64,000 nt of DNA from Balanoglossus misakiensis (lineage: Eukaryota > Hemichordata). The stretch lies in NCBI GenBank assembly GCA_040954595.2, contig CM082580.2, positions 3,782,001 through 3,846,000 of the forward strand, in the 5' to 3' direction. Position 1 is the first letter of the stretch. Each line of letters begins with the position of its first letter. The notes under the pieces were generated by a model. The model made no database searches. It had not been told where the DNA came from and saw nothing but the letters and a program-made list of their open reading frames with translations. The translations under genes and the position numbers were made by a program. Shown here one piece after another: positions 29,952-46,400 of this stretch.

Positions 29952-32640
29952 GTTAATATTCCAAGGAGCAACTTTGGTTTGTGGGGAGAACTTTAGCTGT
30001 TTTGTTTTGGTTTTCGTCGATGAAGAGGAATCATTAATCATGTGACAAGCTGATGAATGGAATCTGCATGGATTTTTCGATAGCCCAGCTGAACGCAAAC
30101 AGTGATCTCAAATGTCCTACAAGAGAAAATATACTTTTAGTTTTGCCCCAGTTCAGCCAACTTCTCTCATGTCCAGTAAATCATATGGAGTAGCAGTACG
30201 TGTATTAGTAATACAAAGAAAATGAGACAGTGAAGACATTTTTCGTTTATGTCTCAAACTTGGGTGCATAGACCACGGTGAACTGTTTAGAGGTAGTAGC
30301 TTGTAGAAAATATTATACATATACATGTGTAGTTGACAGAATCTAGGTGCTAGAGATCACCTTCTGAAATTTTTGTACTACGACTGAGTGTTAGGATGGT
30401 ACACCATTGAATAGGAAGGATGAAATACTGTGTCCATAACCTGATTTGTGAATGTTTGAACTACATAGAACTGATAATCTATATGCCCAGCTGTGATCAC
30501 CACAAACCTGGACATGCCTGTGTTGTGTACTTGACAGTGCTCAGTCTTGGATTGCTCAGACGCAGCACTGGTGACCTGTGCTACTATGAAGAACAGAACT
30601 GACCTCGCAGTTCAAAACTCGGCAGTCACAACTCAGATTGAAATCTCTGTGTATGGAGTGAGATTACTTTCAAATTTAAAGTGTATTCATTATGAAAGTG
30701 TTTCTAACTTACTATCAGTTACAGCCATTGTTTTGAATTTTATTTAAATATGATTGAAGAATGTTAGAACTATCAATGCGATATAATCAAGCATGTCTGT
30801 TGTGAACATGTACATGTAAGATGGAAAGATTTGTTTGAATGTTTTGTGTGCAGGTGTCTTATACATTACCCATTCCATAAAATATTGTACTGCCCCAAAA
30901 AGTGCAGAAAGGATTTATGCAAGAAACTGTTGTACATGTATTTTCTGTGTTAAATGTTTCCAGTTGATTGGTACATGTAGCTGTATAGACCCAACACTGA
31001 TATTATGAAATAAAATAATGTACATAAACATATCTCAGTGAAACATTTGTTTGTCATAAAATTACTAGCATTCACAATCTGTGAATTCTCACTTGAAAAG
31101 TTTTTGAATTTTTTTGAAGCAAAAGTGAGTTAATCAGTTGAAGCTTATTTTGAATAATTTTTTTGTCAATTGACAGTCCTTAATTAATCATTTACTGTCT
31201 CAAAAACTACTCATTGTCAAAACAGACTCGATTAGACATCTAATGTATTCTAACAGAGTTGCCCATTGGCAGAATGCACTGAATTTACCAAGAAAATATG
31301 ACACCATTTTACATGGTGAAAGAGTAAAATGCAGACAAATGGAGTCTGGCATGATTATCGGCGATTGTTGATTCGGAACTGAAACTAATGACACATTTGG
31401 CACCATTGCGTGTCAGGTTTCATAACTGTCACGCTGAATAGAGCCAAAGGCTGAGGACATCAGAATAGAAACTGTCTCGTATTTCAGACAAAATGGCATT
31501 TAACAGGAATATATTTCAAATTAAATAAACAATGGACAAAACTGTTTTTATCAGTTACCAAAGTGTAATAAGACACATCATATCCACTAATGAATGCAGT
31601 AAATCTGACAATGCAATGCCAGTGATATTTATTACCTCGTATTGAAGAGGTCAGTGTGACAATGAGCAAACACATTACATGAGTTCACATACATGTATTC
31701 CTTTGTATTCATCCTCACATGAAACCACTCAGCCACACCCTCACCCCACAAAGGATGCTTCAATAGCACTTCCTCACATGATCTGAGTTGTATCAAGCAT
31801 CACACAGTGAGCCCCACAGCCTTGAGGACTGCGTGCTGTCCATGGCAACAGCAATACTAACAACTCAGTACTAGGAAAATCAATTTGTAATTCGTGGGAT
31901 TCAAGCCCAGACTTATTGCACCAATTCACATAGCCAGCACACAAAAAATGCCAGCATAAGTTGATGTTACATCATATTCTAAAGTTCAATTACATTTAAT
32001 TTGTCTTCCAAACCAGTCTTCTGACTGTACTGGCAAACACGGTTTTGACCAACACAGGAAGCCTCAAAATATACAGTGGCAAAACTACCTTCTACTTAAA
32101 ATCCAAGCGTAGTTAGTGTATTGAAAGACACATCTACAATGGATTACTATTGTAAAACACTTTATTTTCGCGAGCAATAAATTTTCGCGAAATACGCGAG
32201 AGCCAAAATAGCGTGAAAATAAAAGGTCGCGTAAATTTTTTTTGAAGATAACGATGCAGTGAATGAAATAAGAGAACGTGAAAATTAATACTCGCGAAAC
32301 AGTGGCCTCTCTTGATATCGCGAAAATTTTAACTCGCGAAAATAAAGTGTTTTACAGTAAGCTGGTTCTCTCCAAATGGCAAGGCTCCCTTCAACCGGTT
32401 AACCACTCAATTGCACTGAAACAAAAGACAAAATCAGTGCATTGCATTTTTCATCATTCAGGTCAATAAATGTTCCCAATATCCAAGGACCAACAATGAA
32501 AGAAAAGACATTGCTTATACAATGTAGTATACAAATGTATGGGAATTACATTTCAACAGCAATCTCCATTGACTGTGATGATACTTATGGTGAAGAATAC
32601 GCTATATACAGGTCACCGACCATCTCATCTCCACCATTCA
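29952..32640. other. RNASEK 3' UTR and convergent intergenic DNA
   Basis: No coding signature is seen. RNASEK sequence probably ends shortly after GAAATAAAATAATG (about 31008-31021). Beyond it are AT-rich DNA, a family-2 hairpin MITE (32150-32357) and the presumed 3' UTR of UBE2T on the minus strand. Confidence 0.5.
32150..32357. repeat. Hairpin MITE, family 2, copy 2
   Basis: A 208-bp copy of the element at 8526-8733, inverted relative to it, with the same TCGCGA-rich arms and TA at both borders. The arms begin TGTAAAACACTTTATTTTCG. It probably lies in the UBE2T 3' UTR or just beyond. Confidence 0.8.
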
Positions 32641-35179
<2,539 letters not shown>

Positions 35180-35387
35180 TGTTCTTCTGGAAATGTTCAA
35201 ACAATGTAGCTGTCAGACACCGGCAAGACTGAAATTCAGGTAAGTGGTAACACTTCCGGGTTCTTTTTAATTTTTGCGCGAAACTTTTGTAATCTCGCAG
35301 CCTTGTATTCTCGTCCCTCGCGAGATTCTTCTCATTGCGACGTTGAGAGCGCTGTACACATGAAAAGACTCCAAATTTGAACCGAAG
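35180..35387. promoter_or_regulatory. Putative bidirectional promoter UBE2T (-) / MZT1 (+) with E2F and ETS motifs
   Basis: 208 bp between start codons. TTTTTGCGCGAAAC at 35271-35284 contains a near-palindromic E2F consensus (TTTGCGCGAAA). CACTTCCGGG at 35251-35260 is an ETS-type site. CTCGCGAGA near 35318 resembles the TCTCGCGAGA promoter element. Both genes act in proliferating cells (crosslink repair and spindle nucleation), which fits E2F control; binding is inferred. Confidence 0.65.
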
Positions 35388-36650
35388 ATGGCGGGGGAAA
35401 GGGCGGAATCATTGACAGCTGCTCGGGAAACTATGGATAGTGAGTATGAGAGGAGATTAATACAAATGTCTGTTCGTGATTTTGATGTCTATTAAACGAT
35501 GAACTATATGTATATACGGTTTAGTGACTACATTTGGAGTCAAAGCTGGACAGTCCCTGTCGTTTGCAGGCCACTTGCCCACACATGTTTGTCTCTGCTG
35601 CCTGTGGGAAAAACATTACCAACTTACTAGCTGCAATGATTGTAGCGGGTGCTGCTAGTGGTTATGCTGTACACCAGTCAACCAAGCAGCACCGGCCGCT
35701 ACAATCATTGCAGCTACCAACTTACCAGAAAGGGGGTCACTTTTGGGTGACAGGGTGACCATCCAAAATGTGGTCATGTTAATCGTTGATTCATTTTTTG
35801 GGCCACATACGACCTGCTAAGTTTGGAGGTGGCAAAGCCATGGCTGCAATATAAACCTTTCTCTCTCTTTGATTTCCTGACCTCAGGCTCATTTCCAGTC
35901 TTTTATAACACAGCATGGATTCTGTCTCCCCTTAGAACTGTGAGTCAACCCCCTCCCCCAAAACGGTCTGTTTCTCCAAAGATTTACTGTTTACAGACAT
36001 GCAAAACACAATCAAAACAGATCAGAAAGCAGCCAGATTGGCACAGAATACAGTGAGACTTTACAGCTAATCTGTTGATCTCATCTTATCTTCAAGCATT
36101 GCAGGAAATTTCCCGTTTGCTGAATACTGACCTAGATGCAGAGACACTATCTATTTGTGTTAGACTCTTGGAACAGGGAGTTAACCCAGAGGCTTTGGCA
36201 TCTGTTATAAAGGAACTCAGAAGAGAAACTGCTGCACTTAATGTATGTACAATTCTCATTTCTTTTATCCAAGTCTAGATCATTGAGGCACTGCCAAATT
36301 TTAATATGATGTAAAATAGTGATATTTTAGTGACATTTTGTATTTCGATGGCGATGTACAATCATATTCATTAATATGAGTGTTCCATCCACAATGGCAT
36401 CAACAGGGGGATATGTCCCCATTTGCCAGAATATATTTTTTTTGAAGGGGGGGGGGGGGGGGGAGATTCCACTCTGGCAAGAGGGGGGGGGGAGTAATAT
36501 CTGACAGATTGCTAGGGGGTGACATCATGTAAACGGGGTGAATCCCCACCCCTGGCCCCCGTCTAGATGACACCCTGTTAAATATGTATATTTCTTTTTT
36601 TTCTTTGTTTTTCACCAATACAGGCTGCAGAAGCATCGTTAGAGCAATGA
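35388..36650 (+). CDS. MZT1: Mitotic-spindle organizing protein 1 (MOZART1)
   Basis: Three exons, 35388-35439, 36097-36242 and 36624-36650, give 74 residues (human has 82). Phases match: A|GTGAGTA joins TTCAAG|CA. The core [30 protein letters not shown] and [15 protein letters not shown] closely follow human MZT1. MZT1 binds GCP N-terminal helices and is needed to bring gamma-tubulin ring complexes to centrosomes and spindle poles. The N-terminus is shorter than the vertebrate Ala/Ser-rich one. The start codon is in AAGATGG, a good context. The 3' UTR probably ends near AATAAA at about 37316. A hairpin repeat (35629-35714) is in intron 1. Confidence 0.95.
35629..35714. repeat. ~86-bp hairpin element, AGCTGCAATGATT ends, copy 2
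   Basis: Same arms as 27579-27682 (AGCTGCAATGATTGTAGCGG and complement) but a different, shorter centre. Located in MZT1 intron 1. Confidence 0.75.
36403..36580. repeat. Poly-G-containing repeat remnant in MZT1 intron 2
   Basis: AACAGGG near the left and CCCTGTT near the right enclose two long G runs and a pair of CTGGCAAG/TTGCCAG blocks. It may be a degraded inverted-repeat element; evidence is weak. Confidence 0.3.
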
Positions 36651-39600
36651 CATTAGGATGACAGAGTGACACTCCAGTCTGATGCCCGGTTTGAATAATC
36701 CGCTTACACCCTTCATCATGGTTTGGACGTCTCGATTATTATTTGATGCAACACTGCTACTGCTGTGTTTCAGTCACAGATTACAATGGACTATGGACCT
36801 GCTATAACCATGCTTCTTATGTTCATGTGCTAAGTGCAGATGTCATTCTATTTCAGTGTTTCTCTTAGATTTTTGTGGAGTGTGAAAGAGAGCAAATTAT
36901 GTCATGGGTTGTATGTTTTTTTTACAACAAATATCAACGTATGTCGTAACATTTTCTTTTCTGGTTTCATTGGCCAAAAGAGCAGAGTCAAGCACACTTA
37001 AGATGGCACAGTAAATATTACGTCTGCCAGGATATTGTACTGTGGATGCAACATTTGATAATTTCATTTCGTGACTCAAGCTTTTATTTCAATAAGATTG
37101 ATCAAGAAATGTTATTTGTTCATAAAATGGTGACATTTGGCAGATCACCTTTTTATGAGAATGATTTGTAATCGATGTGTCAAAGCTATTTATCATTTTA
37201 CATATTGTTTACTTTGGATTTTTATCAAGTTTTTTTTTTCAGTTTTGGTGAAATATAAAAAAATCTGTGCTTATGTATTTGATAATGGTGTAAAGTATTT
37301 TGAAAACTTTCAATCAAATAAATACATTTTTACAATAAAATATGTTTCAATCGAATTAATTCTTTGCCTCACATATTCACACCAATGACCAAGCACATAT
37401 TCCTGAATATATTTACTATAACATACTGTAGAGGGGTTTTACATTGTGTGATCAATTTCAGGTTATTGTTCTCTCAAAAAGTGTGTTGAAACACCCAGCA
37501 TATTCCCCCTACAAAGAGGGACACTATGTGAACACAGAACTTATCGTCAAGTGCATTGTACACAGGCAGTGCTGCGGAGGCAAACACTGGATTAATTTCA
37601 ACATAAAAAATTATCAGTTCATCAATAACGAATTAATATCCAGGGCAAAAAAAACAAGCTGCAAATTCTTTCCCTATTTAGGCTGCATTCACAAACACCT
37701 CTGGAGGGGGGGGGGGAAGAATTCAATTTTTTTTACCGTTAATTTTCACATGCCCGCCGTACACAACCCGAAATATTTTCAAATCCCCCCCTTCCGAACT
37801 GCTACAATTTTGGAATCCCCCCCCCCTCATTTTCTTTCACAGAGCAAAACACATCACCTATCTATCTTGTAAAAAAGAAAAACAGCGCTCCCATGAAAAG
37901 AATTTGAAACTGATGTTTTCCCTCTTCAGTGGGTATTAAAACTGAACATTTTTAAAGTTTTTGTATTCTGTGTTGGCAAACATTGTAAGTGAAGGGGGTG
38001 GGTATGGGAGGGGGTGTCCCCCTCCCACAAAAGAAAATTTTATAAAATACAGAGCTCAAAACTGCATTTTAATGAACCCAAAAGAAAATTAACTCAACTA
38101 CCGGTATGTTGGGGAGGACAAATTTAACCTTCGCCGCTCAAAGTTAGCATAGAGGGGGGGGGGGGGGGGCAAGTCCCCTGACCTGGGACAGTAGACAAAC
38201 CAGTCAATGAATGAAAGGTGTTTATGAATGATGGGGGTGGGTGTTCAGTCCCTAAATTATTTCAAATCCCCCCCTTACATACCCTCAATTTTTTCAAATC
38301 CCCCCCCCCTCCAGAGGTGTTTGTGAATGCAGCCTTAGACAATGTTTTTTTAAGCAAAAAAGTGGTAGACTTCCATTCTGGATTTGATTCAGGAAAATGC
38401 AGGTATTCTTGTAGAGTCGTAAACATTTTTAAATGAAACTTGCAGATTGCTGTTGAATACATAGTACAGAATACCTAAAGTCACGTATGTACATATGTAA
38501 GAAATTACATTGAGGGATTGTGAGAATAAAAAACATCTAGACTCTTTAAAACTGAAATTCTATGCAAGCCTTAAACTGTTAGCGCTGCTCCCTTTTTACA
38601 ATTTTGATTCCTTCTGTCTATTAGTCTTTTTTCTGATTTTGTTTCAACTTTGAATAGTTGAGTTTAAACCTAGAAATCTGATGATCTCTCTCATGCCCAT
38701 AACGTAACCTAAACTATGGTCTGTCTTGTCCTGTGACGTCATTTCCGGCACATTTCTTGTACGTCACATGTTAATTTGTCTACAAATAATGACCTTCAAC
38801 ATGGTACAGTGACCAGAACAACATAACCTGATGCCTAAAATAAAAAAATATCCAAAATTATGTCAAATGACATTTTCCCATTGGAGGTATGTAATCGCAC
38901 GGTCTGTCATGGTATCTGGAGTAACCAGGGATACTGCGATATACTAGTATATAACTTATAGTGCGAAAAGCAAAAGTAATTGTATTATTTGTCGCTTACG
39001 TAGCATTTTCGAAAACTTTCAAAATGTAGTATATAATTGGGTTAGTACTTTTTGCTCTATACCCGAAAATTTTTGTCGTTGTCAGACTTTAAATGGATCA
39101 TGGATCAAAAATGTGGAAATTGAATGCTGACTGGTGTGTATGCCTATACGGGGAGTACTATACTAGTTAAAGCACATGCCTATAAAAACGTAACTCCGGA
39201 CAGATATGGTGGCAACGACCCGCATTGCCTATGAACATGAGAAAGGGCTAGTCTACAGGGTACTTTTAACTCCGCCATCGATGCACTTTATTTTCCAACC
39301 CTTCACAAAAGAACATCAAAGTCTGTATTGACAATATGAAGTGTTCGCTTTGTATGCATGGGTGTCATCAGGTCACCTCGCCATTCAGTGAAAGTTTACA
39401 CAATTCTATTTAGTGCAGGTTATAGGTAAAATAGTCTTTATTCATTTTTCCAATTGAATATGGGTGTATTCATTCTGCAGTCCCCGTCAGATTAACTACG
39501 CCCCGACAGTCATCGCCGAGATTTTTCTCTGCAGTGGATCTGTCTGAAATCTGAGCAAGCTAAAACGTCGCGGGATTTCAAGTTGGCGCGTTCGTGGCGC

Positions 39601-39872
39601 AGATTGAGGAGGACACTGCACTGTTCGTATCTCCGCGGTCGGTTTCTTCAGAAGACGAGATTCGTTATTGGATTCAGATTCGGAGTAAATCTGCAGCAGT
39701 AACTTCTCTGACTCGACCGCTTGGAATACTCACTCACTTTGCACTGAGCTGACCTGACACAAGTTGGTTCGACCAAACGTCAGCAATTCTACCGAAGCTC
39801 GGGATATTTGAAAAGTCTGGAATATTGGCAAATTGGAAAAGAAGGCAATATTTGACAAAAGAACGGATCAAC
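36651..39872. other. MZT1 3' UTR, repeats and 5' region of the first PLAT-PhoD gene
   Basis: Nothing coding is seen. MZT1 3' UTR likely runs to about 37340. A 654-bp mobile element is at 37681-38334. A perfect CRE palindrome TGACGTCA occurs at 38734-38741. From about 39480 the base composition becomes GC-richer, as expected for the promoter and 5' UTR of the gene starting at 39873. Confidence 0.5.
37681..38334. mobile_element. 654-bp non-autonomous DNA element with TTA target duplication
   Basis: Perfect terminal inverted repeats of about 30 bp: left GGCTGCATTCACAAACACCT continuing CTGGAGGGGG, right its complement. TTA lies directly outside both ends (37678-37680 and 38335-38337). A 3-bp TTA/TWA duplication is typical of PIF/Harbinger elements, so a Harbinger-type MITE is likely. 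It holds G and C runs and no transposase. Confidence 0.8.
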
Positions 39873-42800
39873 ATGCCGAAGGTGAAAGTAACCATAACAA
39901 CGCTCCATAGTGTGTACACCAGCAAAAACGCTTCTTTATTTATCAAGTTCATCGGAGATGGAGTCAACAACAAACCTATTCCATTAACGGTGAGATGTAA
40001 CACATCGCATTTTTCTCTATTACCGTCACATTTTTATTATGACAGGGGCAGTGGCTTTATAAAGCTAAGATCCAATGAAGAGACTTCTGTATTAGATTGT
40101 TGTGTTTAGGGGGAGTCTAGAGATACAAAACTAACCCGCAATGTTGAAAATGGCATAGTTTGGCTGTGAAGAAAGGCTACTAGGCGTGGTGCGGGAACAC
40201 GACATCTGGGCGTGGTCTTAAAAATGGTTCAGGTCAGTGGCGGTTCGACCCAAAGGCAGTTATTAACCAGGCGTAAAATAAGCCTTTTGTAGCTTTAACA
40301 CGAGAACGTAAACTATATATGCACGTTGATATATAAATCATCCTTTCTGTTGGGCGTTTTAAACCTACTATGCCGTGCAAACGTTGTTTTTACGCGAGTG
40401 ATGCAGTTTTTTTTGCGGCAGTTCTGCGGCAGTACAGCAGAATATATGACGTCACCTGTTCCATTGTCATTATTAAAAGAATGTATAAAACCAATTATTT
40501 AGAGTTACATTGATTTCAGATTTAATTGTAATTCTTTAGGTGGTGTTTGTCGGGAAGATGTATTGTACTACCTCTGAGACATTTCATTTTAGCTTTATCA
40601 CTGTACGGTTTCAGGTGTATCATTTGCAGACTGTAACAGTGTCGTTGATTGCGTTCCGTTGTAAGGTTTAATATTACAAGTAAAGCTAGGGACAAAGTCT
40701 CTCTCTCGCTGCCCCTTTCCATGAATCATGTTTATAAGACACCGTTTAGGTTATTCTACATTTGCATATATAGTGAATCAACTTTCTATCACACACAACT
40801 TCCATCCCACTTGCAGAATATGAGAGTAAAAATCTCGCCAAAATGAATAAATGGTAAAGAACGATTATTGATTTTGGTGAGTTTTTCACTCATGTGTCTA
40901 CAAGTGGGATGGAAGTTGTGTGTGGTCAAATGTTGATTCACTATATACCCACATATACATTAACATAAATGGTGTCTAGTATCAAACCTAATTAATGGTA
41001 AAAGGGCAGCAAGAGAGAGACTTTGTCCCTTTAATCACTCATTAGGACAAAAATGGTTGGTTGAACTCACCGTTGTTTCGAAAATGGGAGAAAGAGCCGG
41101 ATTCCACCGACTTCAGGGCAGCGAACGGAAGACTGAAAAATGTCGACGATGACGATGATGATGGCAAGCAGACATTTCGAATAAAAGTGCCAAAACCTTT
41201 CAACTTGATGGCTGTGAGCAAAATCGAAATAGGTAAGTTTGCGTGCATTTTGGTAAATTTATATCGAACCTGCTTTGACCACGACAGTGAAATTCGTTCG
41301 TTTTATAGCACTTTGAACGCTATCAACGCCCATATTTTGTCATCAGATGCCTTGACTAAGATTCAAAGAACAACGGAGTAGGCTATTTTGATCATAAGAC
41401 GTTGAGATGAGTAAACTGCGCGTAACCAGACTCTTCAATAAACGGGATAGTTATAATAGTTGCTAGTTAAAACAATAGGCCTACACAACAAAATATCACA
41501 ATATGGACATAGCTTTGGTAAATTAACCCATAGAAAAATATCCAAACACTAAAACATCATTACTCAGATTTGCTCGATTGTCATTCAGGTTTTGATAACT
41601 CGAGATTTGTTGATGGATGGTTGATTGGAAACATAACCATTGAAGATTCCAGAAGAACGATCCTGCATTTCAACGGTCCTGGTACCTATGGATACTGGCA
41701 TCGTGGTTCTATGACTCTTACGGCTGAGAGATTTCTCAAAATCGATGATTCGGTAAGTCACATGATCTCATGACGTCACCCTAATACCCAAGAAATTTTG
41801 ACTGGATAAAAATAAAGCCATCTGACCCAAGCCTGACCCATCTCACACGCTTTCCTTCCACATTTCCTCAAGTTTTTACCCAGCCGATTTGTCATGGGAC
41901 CAATATTGGGTTTCCGTGGAACGTCAGATTATGGACGCTATCAACTGAGTTGTCTGTTGGTTTCTGAGGGTCTGGAAGCTCAACTTGATTCCTTGGAATT
42001 CGTCGTCACTACAGCAGATGGGACACAAAGTGAGTAAGGACACTACGACAGTCATTTGTTGTTCTTGACGACGACGACTAGTACTACGTTGTTGTTGTTG
42101 TTGTCGTTATCATTTACATAATTTCCCCACGTTTTCTGGTCTCTTCTTGGATTTCTAGGCAAAATAAAGAATATCGCTTGCCTCAGCTAAAGAAAAGACA
42201 AATTTTACGCATAATTATATTTTTAAATAGCCAGAAAGGAAATGACGCAAAAAGACAAAAAGAATAGACATTCATGTCAGAATCTTGAATCTCAAACTCC
42301 AAAGTTTATGTTTTGAGCTGTAAATAATAAACACTTTGTCTGTGGTCTTTAAGATATGAACACTGCTTGATTCGTAAGATTGCTTTTATTTTTTTATTTT
42401 TAATGGACAGCGATCGGTAGTGGACGTACCAACATGTTACCTAGACCAATAGCGATATGTGGACGATATAAACTGTGGCGGTATGACTGGGAAGTGCCAC
42501 GTGACAAGACGCAGGTAAGTGATTGGAAAACTCTTCATTACGTCATAAAACATGTTCTGTATGTATACTAGTATTTTAGAGCGGTTACCACATCAGGATT
42601 ACTAAGAATAGCAAAATGTCTGACTTCACAACTTGGCAACTTTGTCAAGGGACATCAGTTGAACCTTCGAATATTTTTTGACCAATGTTGTTCTGTGTAC
42701 ATTACCGTACATTGCTCTCCTGAATTCGAAACAAAATGTGCGATGCAAAATTTGTGTTCATCAACACAGCCAGTTCATCATCAGCAACGAATGTTTGTCG

Positions 42801-43428
42801 ACATATCTGTCTGAGTACGGAATTAGGTTCAATGGTGTGACCCCCCCCCCTCCCCTCCGCGATGACAAGCCGAATTCAACCTCTTCAAACATGTTTCTAA
42901 AACAGGGGTGTATAATTTGTACGCTAAACAATGTGTTGAAAGGAGGTTATCAGTGTATTAATCATGCTTTCAGAATAAGAGAAAGAAACTGAAGTTGTTT
43001 TTTCGATGTCTTTAGTACACCATGAATTATTTGTTGGAAAGACAATTACCAAAAGTTATAAATACCCTTAACGCAAAAAAGACAATCTTTTCATTCCTCT
43101 CCAGAATTTCATTTGTAAGTACACCCTTCCGGATCACCGTTCGTTTTCCTGTCACGTCCCGGCGTTCAACACTTACCCACGAGTGGCTTTCGCCGCTTTC
43201 TCCGGTCCCCGCAGCAATGAACAGGAAACAAAGGAAGACAACACAAATGTCATGTGGATCCACATGAGAAATGCGCACAAGGACAAACCGTTCCATTTAC
43301 TGCTCTTGGGAGGAAATAACGTGAGTGCAGATGACATGGTCCAAGAAATATTGGAGGTAGATACGAATTTTTGTCTTCACAGGTTGATATTTTATCGGTT
43401 TTCTATAACTATTTTATCACTGTAAATA

Positions 43429-43485
<57 letters not shown>

Positions 43486-46400
43486 GGTAGTCGTCGTCAT
43501 CATCAGCTGCAGTTTCATTATTGCGAATCCCTGGTCATAAACAAAACGCCAACACTATCATCAGGCCTTCGTTAGCACAGCTATTCTTTCCGACAACGAT
43601 AAGTAAGACTGACTAGCAGCTCTTTGCTTGCCTTACTTTCCCAGTTTGTCCCTTTATGTCATTCCAGGAACGACGTCTAAAGGGCTTTGATGATTCTGAC
43701 GTCACTAATCTTCGGAACGAGGCCAGGAGAAAATACTTCGAGCTGTACATAAGTCAATGGCGACACCCAGAACAGTCTTGTATGATGGCCAGAGTGCCAA
43801 CACTCATGATGTGTGAGTTTTATCATGTTTTCCCGTAATAATTCGTATTATCAATAAAGCCTTATTTTTATTCGGCAATTTCTGGTTTCAGAAATCTCAA
43901 GATCGCGGACTTAGCGATTTATGTCTCATTCATGAGATAGGTCGGTATCTGAATGCTGTAGCAAACGATGGCATCGTGTTATCAGAAGCTACCGTATTCA
44001 TAATTTATAATTTACAGGGGACGACCACGACATTTTCAGTGGTTGGGGTTCAGTTCCACCGTCGATCGAGGAACAAGAAATCTACAAAGCAGCGAAGGAA
44101 TACTTCATTTCATTTCAACTGAAAGGTTATCGAACTCTGAGTGCAAGACCTGCGCAGTGAGTCAACTACATCTTCTTTTTGGTCACCTTTTTGAAATGTA
44201 TAAATTTCACAATTGTCTGCAGTAATTTTTGAAAGAATCAAATGTTTGGTGATAGTTTGAGAACGACAAGCAAACGGTGTCGACACAACCTGAATATGCG
44301 CACAAGATATAGACACAATGGGCAAAGGACATTACAGATTGGATCGTCGTATTTTTTGGGTCACTGCATATATCTGACCTGGTAGGTTTCACTCTAATTG
44401 CAAAAGAAAGTAAGCTGAAATGTCAACGGCTATAAAATTGGACCCATTCAAACGAAAAACTTCACACAGAAGGCAACGTAAAGATTTTATCATCGCTTGA
44501 TTTATAGGGTGTTTCTGGGACTCATAAAGTGATTAAAGGCGTGTGACCATTATGCTTTACTGAGAAACTCAATAGCCTATGATTTTACGAAAATTCTGCT
44601 GTTGTTCGAGAACAAAGTGACGTGTGCGTTAAACTGTCAGTAGGATATTTAACATTTGAAACGCATAAATTCAGCTATCTAGGTCCTAACCCATTTGTGG
44701 TTTGTGTTTTTTTTTCAAGCATGAGTGTGGTCAACGTGCATCAGATGTCCGTCAATTGGTTACACCCACCATCAGTACAATTACGGGAACCGTACCATGA
44801 TCCGGGACCTTTCTCACACTTCTTGACATTCGGTGACGTCGGCTTTTTGGTAAATTGAACTTTACGTGTTTCATTATATTCGACTCTACATCGATCAGAA
44901 TTGGTGTGAGTGAACAGGGATAGAAATAGTGACATATAGAAAAGAGAAAGAGGGAGTGAGAGACAGGCAGACAGAGACAGAAAGACACAGGCAGATAGAG
45001 AGATAGACAGACAGACGTAAACATAGACAGACAGAAAGGCAAGCAGGCCTGCAAGCATTACATAGAATATAACATAAAAATGATTGAATAGGACTACATT
45101 GAATGGAAAATATGAAAAATGAGACATTCTGTCATAAACGTTGAGACTCCTTGAAAGAGTTCAATAATTTCTTTGTTTTGTGAAATACTTTTATCTTTAT
45201 TCTTGTGGCAAATTCCTGTGTTTCCTTGATATATTACCGGTAACCCTTTTGCGACTTTAAAATATTTCCCTACGCCATTTCCAGCTTTTAGATCACCGAT
45301 CTGAGCGAACCATTGATCGAATCATGAGCGAAGACACTTGGAGAGAATTGACGGGAATTCTCGATGTTATCCACGGCACCAAGCACATGTTCGTCGTTAT
45401 TCCTGTTCCAATCATCTTCGTAGAGTCAGACTCGTCGAAATCCACGTACAAAAAGTCGTCGCATAGAAAATCATCATCGAAATCGTCGTCATCGTCATCA
45501 AGGACATCGTCTTCACAGACGATCAAAATCGTAGAAAAGCGTGGAAGGAGGAAGAAGAAAGTTTCCGTCAAACAGGTACCAGTAAATCGATAGTGTCGTC
45601 ACTGCATGTCATGTTGTTTTGAGTCGCCAAAGGGATTGCTATGTATAGACCCAAAGACTTAGATTGGCATGATGCTGTTTGTCTGTTACATCCGAACGCA
45701 GAAAATACCTACTTGGATTCTGACGAGCGTATTTTCATAGCTGCAAGTAGACCCACACGCACAAACTAAATACGTTTCCTATGTGTGTTATGTGTGAAGT
45801 TTGGACATTTGTGCACAAATACTAGCCCCTCTTTTAAATAGAGGACGGTTGTATGGTTGGATGTTCTGCCGTGGTGAGACTAACCAAAATCCACCATGGT
45901 TGAACAACAATGTGATCTATCATTGGTGAATCAACCATGTATGCTATATCATGGTTGGACTGACCATGATCTGCCATGGTGGGACCGACCATATTTCACA
46001 ATGGTTATCGTTATCCATCTCATCCATATTTTCTTTTGTGGTTGTCCATCATCATGGTGGCAACAAGCATGCTTTACATGTATAGCCAAGTGGTATGATA
46101 AACGAAGTGCAAGTCTTGGTCGTGTATACCTAACGTTTACACAATCCTTTTCTATGGCTGTTTGCCAAGATTCTCATTCACAGAACTGTAACCTTTACCA
46201 GTATATTACCAAACTATAGTTAATAAACCAATTCCATGATAACATCGCTGGAATTAACAGCGTGTTTGGTTGTGTGCATTTGTTTCTTCCAGTCACGTGA
46301 GGGATTCTCAGATCACAGTCACGACGACGACGATATCGACGGCGACGTGGCCAACCTGTGGACGTCGCCCTACCACGACTTTGAAAGAAAACGCCTCATC

